Shown: positions 41,550 through 49,785 of the stretch, in pieces
Position numbering within the stretch: the stretch's first letter is position 1
Layout of the letters: every line of letters begins with the position of its first letter
From: Synergistaceae bacterium
Lineage (GTDB): Bacteria > Synergistota > Synergistia > Synergistales > Aminobacteriaceae
Assembly (NCBI GenBank): GCA_018436785.1
Contig: JAHDKR010000085.1
Location: forward strand, 1-54,422
Length of the DNA: 54,422 nt
Reading direction: 5' to 3'
Translations under genes and position numbers: made by a program
The notes under the pieces: generated by a model
The model's input: the letters and a program-made list of their open reading frames with translations, nothing else
What the model was told of the DNA's origin: nothing
The model's database searches: none

Positions 41550-42850
41550 GTTCTCTTGTAGCGCAGTCGGCGGCGCTTTTGCTGGTACTGCTCTTTCTAT
41601 CTGCCTTTTTCAGCGCCTCTGAAACAGCGATTACATCCTCTGGCAGAGGAAAAATCCTTGCGCTGATAGAACGGTATCCGTATCAGAAGCGTTTTTTCGA
41701 GTGGCTCCTCAAGGATGTGCAGCGTGCGCTCACCATCGTCTTGATTTCGAACAACCTCGTCAACATAGCCGCAAGCGCGGTCGGAACAACTCTGGCGATT
41801 GCCACGATAGGTCAGGGAGGCGTCCTGCTGGCAGTTCCGCTGATGACGGCGCTCATAGTGATCTTCGGCGAGGTGTTCCCGAAGAGTGTCGCTATAATAC
41901 AATCTGATTTCGTGCTCGTTTTTTCGCTTCCGTTTTTGAGGCTGCTGGATATCCTCCTCGCCCCCTTCGTATGGCTCATGATCGCGGCGGTCCGGCTGCT
42001 CGGTCTTCTCTTCAAGGTGGACCTGAAAGCCCGGCATCCCTTCGTAACGAGAGAGGAATTCGAGCAGATGGTCAACATAGGGGAGGAATCCGGCGCGCTC
42101 GAAGAGGTGGAGCGCCGGATGATACACGGCATCATCTCGTTTGAGGAGACCAGGGTCTACGAAATCATGGTGCCGCGCACCGACATGGACGCCGTGCCTT
42201 CAAACTGCACCGTCGCGGAGGCCATGAAGGTCTTTCAGGAGCACGGACACTCCCGCGTCCCCGTTTTCGAAGAGAACCTCGACGACATCGTCGGCATTCT
42301 CTACGTCAAGGACACTATTCCGAACCTCCTGGCGGGGGAGCTCGAAACCCCCGTCTCCTCCATCATGAGGAACGCGCTCTTCGTGCCTGAGAGCATGCGC
42401 GTCGTCGAACTCTTCAACAACATGAAGGGGAAACACGTCCACATGGCCATCGTCGTCGACGAGTACGGCGGCGTGGCAGGCATCGCCACCCTTGAAGACC
42501 TCCTTGAGGAGATCGTCGGGGAGATACAGGACGAATACGACAAGGAAAAACCTTCCTTTACCCCCGAAGAGGACGGCAGTTACCTCGTTCAGGGGCACGT
42601 CAGCCTGGAGGATCTCAGCGACCTTCTGGAAGCGTCGTTCGAATCCGAGGACGCCGAAAGTCTCGGGGGGCTGGTGCTCTCCATATCGGGAGATTTTCCC
42701 TCCCCGGGCGAGAAGATACACTACCGCTCGCCGGACGGCGCAGGCAACTGGGAGATTGAAGTTCTTGAAGTGGAAGACCATCGAATTAAGCTCCTCCGTC
42801 TCCTTCCGAAGGAGCGGGGGTATTTTATCCCACCGGAGGTTGTCGAATGA
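41546..42850 (+). CDS. CNNM/CBS-domain membrane protein (HlyC/CorC family)
   Basis: A 434-residue protein with an N-terminal CNNM/DUF21 membrane domain (FLSAFFSASETAITSSG motif, several helices up to about 150). Then come a CBS pair (VPRTDMDAVP ... VPVFEENLDDIVGILYVKD ... VDEYGGVAGIATLEDLLEEIVGEI) and a C-terminal CorC_HlyC domain. Members are linked to Mg2+/Co2+ efflux or homeostasis; 'hemolysin' is only a historic name. The GTG start at 41546 overlaps the ybeY stop and has GGAGGAG upstream. Confidence 0.93.
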   Translation: MSSLVAQSAALLLVLLFLSAFFSASETAITSSGRGKILALIERYPYQKRFFEWLLKDVQRALTIVLISNNLVNIAASAVGTTLAIATIGQGGVLLAVPLMTALIVIFGEVFPKSVAIIQSDFVLVFSLPFLRLLDILLAPFVWLMIAAVRLLGLLFKVDLKARHPFVTREEFEQMVNIGEESGALEEVERRMIHGIISFEETRVYEIMVPRTDMDAVPSNCTVAEAMKVFQEHGHSRVPVFEENLDDIVGILYVKDTIPNLLAGELETPVSSIMRNALFVPESMRVVELFNNMKGKHVHMAIVVDEYGGVAGIATLEDLLEEIVGEIQDEYDKEKPSFTPEEDGSYLVQGHVSLEDLSDLLEASFESEDAESLGGLVLSISGDFPSPGEKIHYRSPDGAGNWEIEVLEVEDHRIKLLRLLPKERGYFIPPEVVE

Positions 42851-43290
42851 CCCTGTTTACGTCGCCCGTTTCCTGGCCTGCATCATGGCCGTCGCCTCAA
42901 AAGCTCCTTGACGCGGCGCGTGAGGCGCAGCGCGCATCATACTCCCCCTACTCAGGCTTCCCTGTCGGGGCGGCTCTGTTCGTAGAGGGTATGGACGATC
43001 TTATCCTTGCGTGCAACGTGGAGAACGGCTCCTACGGACTCTCCATCTGCGCCGAGCGGAGCGCCGCCGTCGCGATGATTGCCCGCGGAGGCAAAAAGCC
43101 TCTTGCCGCAGCCGTTGTCGGAAAAAGGGGAGAAGTGTGCCTGCCGTGCGGCGCGTGCCGGCAGTTCCTCGCGGAGTTCAACCCGGAAATGCTGCTTGTC
43201 TTTGAACAGGGAGATTCATTCGTCGTGACCACATTGGCAGAGCTCTTTCCGGCCCCGTTCCTTCTGACGGAGCAGAGCGGGGAACGATGA
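42847..43290 (+). CDS. cdd: Cytidine deaminase
   Basis: Deaminates cytidine and deoxycytidine to uridine forms. Zinc ligands are Cys68 in the SICAERSA box with catalytic Glu70, and Cys101/Cys104 in PCGACRQFLAEF, the tetrameric homolog type. The opening has AREAQRASYSPYSGFPVGAAL. Start overlaps the previous stop (ATGA), end overlaps the era start (ATGA). The ybeY-CNNM-cdd-era series is an operon. Confidence 0.96.
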   Translation: MTLFTSPVSWPASWPSPQKLLDAAREAQRASYSPYSGFPVGAALFVEGMDDLILACNVENGSYGLSICAERSAAVAMIARGGKKPLAAAVVGKRGEVCLPCGACRQFLAEFNPEMLLVFEQGDSFVVTTLAELFPAPFLLTEQSGER

Positions 43291-44231
43291 ACAACCCCTT
43301 CGCAGGGATCGGCTTCCGTGCGGGGAACGTCGTCCTCGCAGGCCGTCCCAACGTCGGGAAGTCCTCGCTGGTCAACAGGCTTCTTGACTACAAGGTTTCC
43401 ATCGTTTCCGAGAAACCGCAGACAACGAGAAACGTCATCCGTTGCGTCTACAACGGGGAAGACTTTCAAATCATCTTCTCCGACACTCCGGGGATTCATC
43501 TCCCGAAGCACAAGCTGGGCAGAACGCTTGTGGACGCAGCCGTAGAATCGCTTGAGGAGGCCGACCTTATCTGTTACGTCGTCGAGGCGGAGGACAGAAC
43601 CGTCGCCCCCGAGGACGAAGAAATCCTCTCCGTCCTCGGAAAGGTGCGCACCCCCGTGCTCCTCGTCGTGAACAAGTGCGACGTCGTTCTCGACCGCAAA
43701 GGAGGAGGGGAGGCGCAGCTTGCCGCAGTCCGCTCCCTCTACGAGGCGCGAATCTCTCTCTGCGGGGTCGTCTTCGTCTCCGCCAGAATGGGAAGAGGGC
43801 TCGATACGCTTATCGCCGCAATCCGTCCCCACCTCCCCGAAGGACCTCCTTTTTACGACGAGGATATCCTTGTCGACCGGCCCGAGAAGTTCATCGCCGC
43901 GGAGATCATACGGGAAAAAGTGCTGCTGATGACGCACCGGGAGGTGCCGCACAGCGTCGCCGTCGAAATAGAGGAGTACAAAAGCCCTGACGAATACCCC
44001 GAGCGTGACGTGCTTTTTATTCGCGCCACGCTCTACGTGGAGCGCGAAGGGCAGAAGCGCATCGTCATCGGCGATTCCGGAGCGCGGCTGAAGGAGATAG
44101 GCAGACGGGCACGGATGGATATTGAAACGCTCACCGGCCACAAAGTCTATCTTGACCTCTGGATCAAGGTGCGCAAAGACTGGCGTCAATCCGACGCCGA
44201 CCTGCGGATGCTCGGCATTCAGGAAAGGTGA
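43287..44231 (+). CDS. era: GTPase Era
   Basis: Ribosome-assembly GTPase that binds the 3' end of 16S rRNA. G1 is GRPNVGKS at 19-26, G3 is DTPG at 66-69 and G4 is NKCD at 129-132. The C-terminal KH domain has RKRIVIGDSGARLKEIG-like sequence (QKRIVIGDSGARLKEIGR). Length 314. It overlaps cdd and recO by four bases on each side. Neighbourhood with ybeY fits its role in 16S rRNA maturation. Confidence 0.98.
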   Translation: MNNPFAGIGFRAGNVVLAGRPNVGKSSLVNRLLDYKVSIVSEKPQTTRNVIRCVYNGEDFQIIFSDTPGIHLPKHKLGRTLVDAAVESLEEADLICYVVEAEDRTVAPEDEEILSVLGKVRTPVLLVVNKCDVVLDRKGGGEAQLAAVRSLYEARISLCGVVFVSARMGRGLDTLIAAIRPHLPEGPPFYDEDILVDRPEKFIAAEIIREKVLLMTHREVPHSVAVEIEEYKSPDEYPERDVLFIRATLYVEREGQKRIVIGDSGARLKEIGRRARMDIETLTGHKVYLDLWIKVRKDWRQSDADLRMLGIQER

Positions 44232-45034
44232 CGGGGGTGCGTGCAGCGGATATTTCCGTTTCGTCCGGCGGGGAGTACCAGGACATTCCGAACCGCCGGT
44301 CCTTCCCGTCCTATAGCGGCGATTCCATCCCCCAGGGGCTCGTCAGACTGTCCGGGGTTGTGCTCCGCAGGGACGTCTCAGCAGAGGGAAACGTCTCTCT
44401 CTATCTCTTTCTGAAGGAGACGGGGCCGGTCTGGGTTTCTGCGCCGGGAGCGTCGAGAGGGAGAGTCCGTTTCGGCGGCGCCATTGAGCCGCTCGTCTGG
44501 GCGAATTTCAACCTGTACAAGGGGACGCGCCGCTTCTACCTTCAGTCCGCGGAGGTAAAAGAGGACTTCTGGAGCCTGAGGTCCGATTCCGGAAAAATCC
44601 GGAGGATGCTCGAATGGGACGGACTGCTCTGCGAACACCTCGTACCCGGACTCCCCTGCGACGACGTGCTTGCGCTCTTTTACTGGTCGGGCGTGCTGCT
44701 GAAAGAAGACGTCCATCCGCTTGTCGCAGAGTGGCGCTTCCTGTGGAAGTGGTTGTACAATTGGGGCATAGCGCCTTCACCCGATCTTTGCGGCGAGTGC
44801 GGCGCCGCGCTCTCTTCAGCCCGTCTGACGGCTTCCGGATTTCTCTGCCCGGCCTGCGCCCGTACGCACGAAGGGACGGCGCTTTCCGGGGATGAACTCT
44901 CCTTACTGCGTCGGTCGCTGGAAATTCCGGTGAAAAAGATGATAGAATATTTTCCCTCGAAACCGTTTCCGGGAGACTCGCCTTGGAAGGAAGTGAACGG
45001 GCGTCTGCGCCTGTACTTTAGTATGATGCAATAA
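44228..45034 (+). CDS. recO: DNA repair protein RecO
   Basis: RecO loads RecA with RecR. The N-terminal OB-fold begins around residue 38 ([13 protein letters not shown]), after a 35-residue leader unusual for the family. A helical middle and a four-cysteine zinc site at 188, 191, 207 and 210 (CGEC and CPAC) follow. Overall similarity to well-known RecO proteins looks low, so the call rests on fold order, the zinc motif and the era-recO-glyQS context. Start is GTG 44228 overlapping era; later in-frame starts are possible. A terminator follows. Confidence 0.82.
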   Translation: MTGVRAADISVSSGGEYQDIPNRRSFPSYSGDSIPQGLVRLSGVVLRRDVSAEGNVSLYLFLKETGPVWVSAPGASRGRVRFGGAIEPLVWANFNLYKGTRRFYLQSAEVKEDFWSLRSDSGKIRRMLEWDGLLCEHLVPGLPCDDVLALFYWSGVLLKEDVHPLVAEWRFLWKWLYNWGIAPSPDLCGECGAALSSARLTASGFLCPACARTHEGTALSGDELSLLRRSLEIPVKKMIEYFPSKPFPGDSPWKEVNGRLRLYFSMMQ

Positions 45035-45053
45035 TAGTGGAAAAAGAATAGAG

Positions 45054-45075
45054 CTTCCGGCAGCCGGAAGTTTTT
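45054..45075 (+). terminator. Terminator after recO
   Basis: CTTCCGG (45054-45060) pairs with CCGGAAG (45064-45070) around a CAG loop and is followed by five T (45071-45075). It sits 18 bases before the glyQ start. Confidence 0.9.
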
Positions 45076-45092
45076 CTCAAGGAGGGATATAT

Positions 45093-45980
45093 GTGAATTT
45101 CCAGGAAATTGTCTTTCGCCTCGAACGCTTCTGGGCGGAGCAGGGGTGTGTTGTACAGCAGCCGTACGACATAGAGGTCGGGGCCGGGACTATGAATCCC
45201 GCGACCTGCCTTCGCGTCCTCGGGCCCGAACCGTGGCGCGTCGCCTACGTCGAACCCTCGCGCCGTCCGACCGACGGCCGCTACGGAGAGAACCCGAACC
45301 GGCTTCAGCACTACTACCAGTATCAGGTGATCATCAAGCCCGCCCCCTCCAACATCATCGATCTCTACCTTCAGAGCCTCGCGGCTCTCGGGATAGAACC
45401 GGAGGCGCACGATATCCGGTTTGTCGAGGACGACTGGGAGTCGCCGACCGTCGGCGCGTGGGGGCTCGGGTGGGAGGTCTGGCTCGACGGCATGGAGGTC
45501 ACGCAGTTCACCTACTTCCAGCAGGTCGGCGGCATCGACATGGACCTTGTCCCCGCGGAGATAACCTACGGGATCGAACGCATCGCCATGTTCGTCCAGA
45601 AGGTCGAAAACGTCTACGATCTTCAGTGGGTGGACAACGTGAAGTACGGCGACGTCCACCATAAGGGCGAGGTCGAGTACTCGCACTACAACTTCGAACT
45701 TGCCGACACGAAGATGCTCTTCCAGCTCTTCGGCATGTACGAGGCCGAAGCCGACAGGGTGCTTGCAAAAGGATTCGTCCTTCCCGCGTACGACTATGTG
45801 CTCAAGTGTTCGCACACTTTCAATCTGCTCGACGCCCGCAACGCGATCAGCGTGACAGAGAGGACGGGGTACATCGGAAGAATACGCATGCTCGCAAGCA
45901 GATGCTGCGCGGCTTACGCCGAGCAGCGCCGGGAGATGGGGCTTCCCTTCACCGGCAAATTCGACGAGACGAAGAGGTGA
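45093..45980 (+). CDS. glyQ: Glycyl-tRNA synthetase alpha subunit
   Basis: Catalytic subunit of the alpha2beta2 enzyme. The N terminus [20 protein letters not shown] and the [39 protein letters not shown] stretches are diagnostic (the latter split here as [10 protein letters not shown] and [11 protein letters not shown]). The start is GTG 45093 with AAGGAGGG at 45079-45086. An overlapping ATG at 45091 is followed at once by TGA, giving a one-codon start-stop that shares the G of the GTG. The gap after recO is 58 bases and has no T-box. Confidence 0.97.
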   Translation: MNFQEIVFRLERFWAEQGCVVQQPYDIEVGAGTMNPATCLRVLGPEPWRVAYVEPSRRPTDGRYGENPNRLQHYYQYQVIIKPAPSNIIDLYLQSLAALGIEPEAHDIRFVEDDWESPTVGAWGLGWEVWLDGMEVTQFTYFQQVGGIDMDLVPAEITYGIERIAMFVQKVENVYDLQWVDNVKYGDVHHKGEVEYSHYNFELADTKMLFQLFGMYEAEADRVLAKGFVLPAYDYVLKCSHTFNLLDARNAISVTERTGYIGRIRMLASRCCAAYAEQRREMGLPFTGKFDETKR

Positions 45981-45985
45981 GGACC

Positions 45986-48052
45986 ATGACCTATAAAAAC
46001 GTACTGCTCGAAATCGGGACCGAGGAAATTCCCTCACGTTTCCTCCCCGATACGCTCGAATTCCTCGAAAAAACGGCGAAGGACGACTTCAAGAACGCCC
46101 GCATAGGCTTCAAGAGTCTCTCCGTCTTTGCGACGCCGCGCCGAATTGCCTTAATGGTGAAAGACGTTGACGATCAGCAGCAGGACCTGGTGAACACGTT
46201 CAAAGGACCGGCATGGACAGCCGCGTTCGACATGAACGGAAACCCGACGCGCGCGGCCTTCGGCTTCGCCAAGAGCAAGGGAGTCTCCATCGAACAGCTT
46301 GTCGGCGTCGAGGTGGACGGCGTCAAGTACGCGCACGCCGAAGTTTCGGAACCTGGGAAGCCTGTGCTGGAAATCCTTCCCGAACTTCTTCCGGCGCTTA
46401 TTAAAAAAATCGTCTTTCCAAAGAATATGTACTGGAACATACCCTCCGTCCGCTTTGCGCGCCCCATCCGATGGATTGTGGCAATGGCCGATACCAACGT
46501 CATTCCCTTTCAGTACGGTGGAATCGAGAGCGGTTCCACGACCAGGGGGCACCGCTTCATGGGCGCAAAGCAGATCGTGGTGGACGATGCGGCGAACTTT
46601 ATGGAGCGCCTCTACGACAACCACGTGATTCTCGACCAGGAAAAACGCCGTCAGAAGATGATCGCAGGTATCAGCGCGCTCGAAAACGATCTTGACGGGG
46701 CGGTCGAGCTCGATCCGGAGGTTGTCAACGAGAATCTCTACCTGGTCGAATACCCGATTCCCTTCTTCGGAAGCTTCAGCAAGAAGTTCCTCGAAATACC
46801 GGAGGAAGTGCTCGTCACCTCGATGAAGAAGAACCAGAAGTACTTCTCGGTGCGGGGAAAGAACGGAAAGCTCCTTCCCTATTTCGTCGGGGTAAGCAAC
46901 AATCTCGCATCGAATATGAACGTCGTCCGCGAGGGAAACGAGCGGGTCCTTCGCGCACGCCTCGAGGACGCGGCGTTCTTTTGGGCGGAGGATCTGAAAA
47001 AGCCCCTCGCATCCAACGTCGAGCGGCTGAAAACAATCGTCTACCAGGAAAAACTCGGCACTCTCCACGACAAGGTGATGGCGACCCGCGATCTTGCGCT
47101 CTGGCTCTGCGCGGAGACGGGGATGAAAGACGTGCTCCAGCTTCTGGACCGGGCCGCTCTTCTTGCAAAGGCCGACCTGGTGACAAATATGATCTATGAG
47201 TTCCCCGACCTCCAGGGAGTCATGGGAAGAGAGTACGCCCTCCGCAACGGAGAGCCTGAACGGGTGGCCAGGGCGCTCTACGAACAGTATCTTCCCAAGG
47301 CCGCGGGGAGCGAACTGCCTGAAGATATCATCGGCGCCCTTCTCGGTCTGGCCGAACGGGTGCACATCATCACGAGCTGCTTCAAGGTCGGGTTCGAACC
47401 TACAGGCTCTCAGGATCCGTACGCCCTTCGAAGGGCGGCCCGTTGCATCAATGAGATCCTCTGGGGAAAGGCAATGGATGTCAATCTCGGGCGGCTGGTG
47501 GCCAGAAGCTGCGAGCAGTTAGCAATCCAGGAGGATGTCCGCGAAAGGATCGTCGCCTTCTTACAGCAGCGGCTGCACGTGCAGATACGCGAGAAGGGGT
47601 ACGGCCACGAGCTTTCCACGCTCGCCCTTTCAGTGGCGGGAAGCCGTCCGCTCCAGGTGCTGCGCTTCCTTGAAGTCTTCTCCAAGCTTCAGGCGGAGCA
47701 GTGGTTCGTCGAGCTCGTTACATCGGCTGTCAGAGTTCGCAACATCCTCGCCAAGAGCGGCGACGCCTCCGCATCCGTCGACGAAAGCCTTTTCGCAAAG
47801 GAGGCCGAGAGCAGGCTCTACGCCGAGATCGTCAGAATCAATCCCCTCGTCGAAGAAGCGCTCGCCGGGCAGGATTGGAAGGCGCTTGCCGGGTATCTGT
47901 CGGAACTTTCGCCATTTGTTACGTCATTTTTCGAAGACGTCCTTGTAATGGACCCCGATGAAAGGGTAAAATGCAACAGGATACATCTTCTAGGTCTGTG
48001 CAACGCCCTCTTCCTGAAGGTCGGGGACCTGGGAATACTCAAGGGCGTGTAG
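45986..48052 (+). CDS. glyS: Glycyl-tRNA synthetase beta subunit
   Basis: tRNA-binding subunit, 688 residues. Opens KNVLLEIGTEEIPSRFLPD, the GlyS hallmark, with RPIRWIVAM and GHRFMGAK in the central part. It closes with an anticodon-binding DALR-like domain (FFEDVLVMDPDERVKCNRI near the end). ATG 45986 lies five bases after glyQ with GAGGTGAGGA upstream, so the two subunits are co-translated. Confidence 0.97.
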   Translation: MTYKNVLLEIGTEEIPSRFLPDTLEFLEKTAKDDFKNARIGFKSLSVFATPRRIALMVKDVDDQQQDLVNTFKGPAWTAAFDMNGNPTRAAFGFAKSKGVSIEQLVGVEVDGVKYAHAEVSEPGKPVLEILPELLPALIKKIVFPKNMYWNIPSVRFARPIRWIVAMADTNVIPFQYGGIESGSTTRGHRFMGAKQIVVDDAANFMERLYDNHVILDQEKRRQKMIAGISALENDLDGAVELDPEVVNENLYLVEYPIPFFGSFSKKFLEIPEEVLVTSMKKNQKYFSVRGKNGKLLPYFVGVSNNLASNMNVVREGNERVLRARLEDAAFFWAEDLKKPLASNVERLKTIVYQEKLGTLHDKVMATRDLALWLCAETGMKDVLQLLDRAALLAKADLVTNMIYEFPDLQGVMGREYALRNGEPERVARALYEQYLPKAAGSELPEDIIGALLGLAERVHIITSCFKVGFEPTGSQDPYALRRAARCINEILWGKAMDVNLGRLVARSCEQLAIQEDVRERIVAFLQQRLHVQIREKGYGHELSTLALSVAGSRPLQVLRFLEVFSKLQAEQWFVELVTSAVRVRNILAKSGDASASVDESLFAKEAESRLYAEIVRINPLVEEALAGQDWKALAGYLSELSPFVTSFFEDVLVMDPDERVKCNRIHLLGLCNALFLKVGDLGILKGV

Positions 48053-48087
48053 CCTGAGAGCGGCGTCAACATAAGGAGTGTGAAGCA

Positions 48088-48894
48088 ATGGAATCCTTGA
48101 ATTTGTTCATCGTATCCGATTCCACTGGCGAGACGGCGGAGCACGTGGCTCTGGCGGCCATCAGTCAATTCAATACAGATTTTGCCAACATTTACCGTTA
48201 CCGGTATGTCGAAGGGGAGGCCAGAATCGACGAAATACTCGCAAAGGCGTCGGAAGCTCCCTCCATGGTGATCTGTACGCTGGTGGACAAAAAGAGCCGC
48301 TCCGCGCTCGCCGCCAAGTGCGCCCAACACGACACCCCTTTCGTTGATCTGCTGGGGCCTGTCATCGATGCGCTCGAAATTCGCCTCGAAAGAGCTCCGC
48401 TCCAGGCGCCGGGACTTCTCAGAAAGCTCGACGAGGACTATTTTCAGCGGATCAAGGCCGTGGAATTCGCCATCCAATGCGACGACGGACGCAGCCCCGA
48501 ATCGCTGCCGGAGGCGGACCTGGTCATCCTTGGAGTCTCCCGTACCGGGAAGACGCCGCTCTCGATGTACATCGCGAACAAAGGATTCAGGGCGGCGAAT
48601 ATCCCCCTCATACCGGAAGTCGATCCGCCTGAGATTCTTAAAACCATCCCGTCATCGAGGATTGTAGGGCTGATCATCTCCGGAGAAAGGCTCTCACAGA
48701 TCCGTCAGGAGCGTCTTCGCCTTCTGGGATTGGAACCGAAGGCGTCGGCCTATGCAAACCGGGAGCGGATTGAAAGAGAACTTCAAACTGCCAGGGAGTA
48801 TCTCCAGTCGCTCGGCGCCCGCATTTACGACGTTACCGACAGGGCCGTCGAAGAGACCGCGCAGGAGATCCTCGATTTCCTGCGTTCGAAATAG
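48088..48894 (+). CDS. PPDK/PEP synthase regulatory protein (bifunctional kinase/pyrophosphorylase), copy 1
   Basis: Family DUF299/PDRP: ADP-dependent kinase and Pi-dependent pyrophosphorylase that switch PPDK (or PEP synthase) off and on by phosphorylating the Thr two residues before the catalytic His. The 268-residue protein has the canonical N-terminal SDSTGET (10-16), TLVDKKSR, VDLLGP and the P-loop GVSRTGKT (149-156). It ends YDVTDRAVEETAQEIL. It precedes a second, diverged copy and ppdK. This copy looks complete. Confidence 0.94.
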   Translation: MESLNLFIVSDSTGETAEHVALAAISQFNTDFANIYRYRYVEGEARIDEILAKASEAPSMVICTLVDKKSRSALAAKCAQHDTPFVDLLGPVIDALEIRLERAPLQAPGLLRKLDEDYFQRIKAVEFAIQCDDGRSPESLPEADLVILGVSRTGKTPLSMYIANKGFRAANIPLIPEVDPPEILKTIPSSRIVGLIISGERLSQIRQERLRLLGLEPKASAYANRERIERELQTAREYLQSLGARIYDVTDRAVEETAQEILDFLRSK

Positions 48895-48919
48895 ATTGAG
48901 AGAAGACCTTTCCGGCAGT

Positions 48920-49747
48920 ATGGAACGTGTCGATACCGCGCCGACGTGCGAACTTTTCTACCTCTCCGACTATTTAGGAGAGGAGATGGATTCGGCCGCG
49001 TCGTGGATTACGAGGCGCTTTGAAAAGATCGATATCGAAATATCCCGATACGGTCTTCTTCGTACCGAAGGCGCCGTGCAGAAAGTGCTCGACGAAGCTG
49101 CCGGGAGAGACGCCTTCGTGCTTCACGGATTCCTCTCCGGCGCTTTTCGCCGCATTGTTGTCGAAAGGTGCGCCGAACTTGGACTTGACGAATACGATGT
49201 GCTCCGGTCTCTGTTCTCCCGCCTCTCGCGAATCGCCGGAGAAGAGCCCAGGCGCGATCCGTCCCTGGTACACCCGATGGACAATGAGTATTTCAAGCGG
49301 GTAAAGGCGATCGAGTACACTATTGCCGCCGACGACGGCGGGAACTCGTCGATCCTGAAAGAAGCCGACGTCGTCATCATCGGCGTTTCCAGAACCGGGA
49401 AGTCCCCTCTGTGCATGTACCTTGCCCACAAGGGAATTAAAGCCGCCAACATACCGCTTGTCCCTGAAATCGAGCCCCCGGTTCAGCTCTTTCAGATAGA
49501 TCCGGCAAGAATTATCGGCCTGACACGTTCGAGTCATTCTCTGGAACATATCCGGACGACGCGTATGCACATGATGGGGTTCGATCCGGACAGAAGCAGT
49601 TACGTAAAATTCGAACGGATTTTGAGTGAAATAGACTACGCATCGGGTATAATGAAACGTCTTGGAGCGGTTGTTTTCGACGTCACTGCCAGAGCTATAG
49701 AGGAGACGGCGCACGAAATACTGAAGCTGCTTCGCGACGGACACTGA
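48920..49747 (+). CDS. PPDK/PEP synthase regulatory protein paralogue, copy 2 (diverged N terminus)
   Basis: A 275-residue homologue of the preceding gene, 25 bases downstream. The C-terminal half is well kept: P-loop GVSRTGKS (155-162), AANIPLVPEIEPP and FDVTARAIEETAHEIL. The N-terminal half has lost family motifs: SDSTGET reads SDYLGEE (16-22), TLVDKKSR is VLHGFLSGAFR, and the DLLGP element reads DVLRSLF. It is not a simple pseudogene, since it is full length and in frame. The start at ATG 48920 is not well supported by a ribosome site; TTG 48896 is possible. It may have a different target or only one of the two activities. Confidence 0.88.
   Translation: MERVDTAPTCELFYLSDYLGEEMDSAASWITRRFEKIDIEISRYGLLRTEGAVQKVLDEAAGRDAFVLHGFLSGAFRRIVVERCAELGLDEYDVLRSLFSRLSRIAGEEPRRDPSLVHPMDNEYFKRVKAIEYTIAADDGGNSSILKEADVVIIGVSRTGKSPLCMYLAHKGIKAANIPLVPEIEPPVQLFQIDPARIIGLTRSSHSLEHIRTTRMHMMGFDPDRSSYVKFERILSEIDYASGIMKRLGAVVFDVTARAIEETAHEILKLLRDGH
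49626..49653 (+). promoter_or_regulatory. Possible internal promoter for ppdK
   Basis: GTGAAA (49626-49631), 16-base spacer, perfect TATAAT (49648-49653), inside the end of the second regulator gene and about 130 bases ahead of ppdK. The bases also encode YASGIM, so it may be chance. Confidence 0.25.
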
Positions 49748-49785
49748 AAGTATCTTATCCAAACCTACGGAGGTGCAGTATAGAG

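Noticed and set aside
45035..45092. T-box riboswitch ahead of glyQS
   Set aside because: The gap is 58 bases, has no T-box motif, and its only hairpin is a plain terminator for recO.
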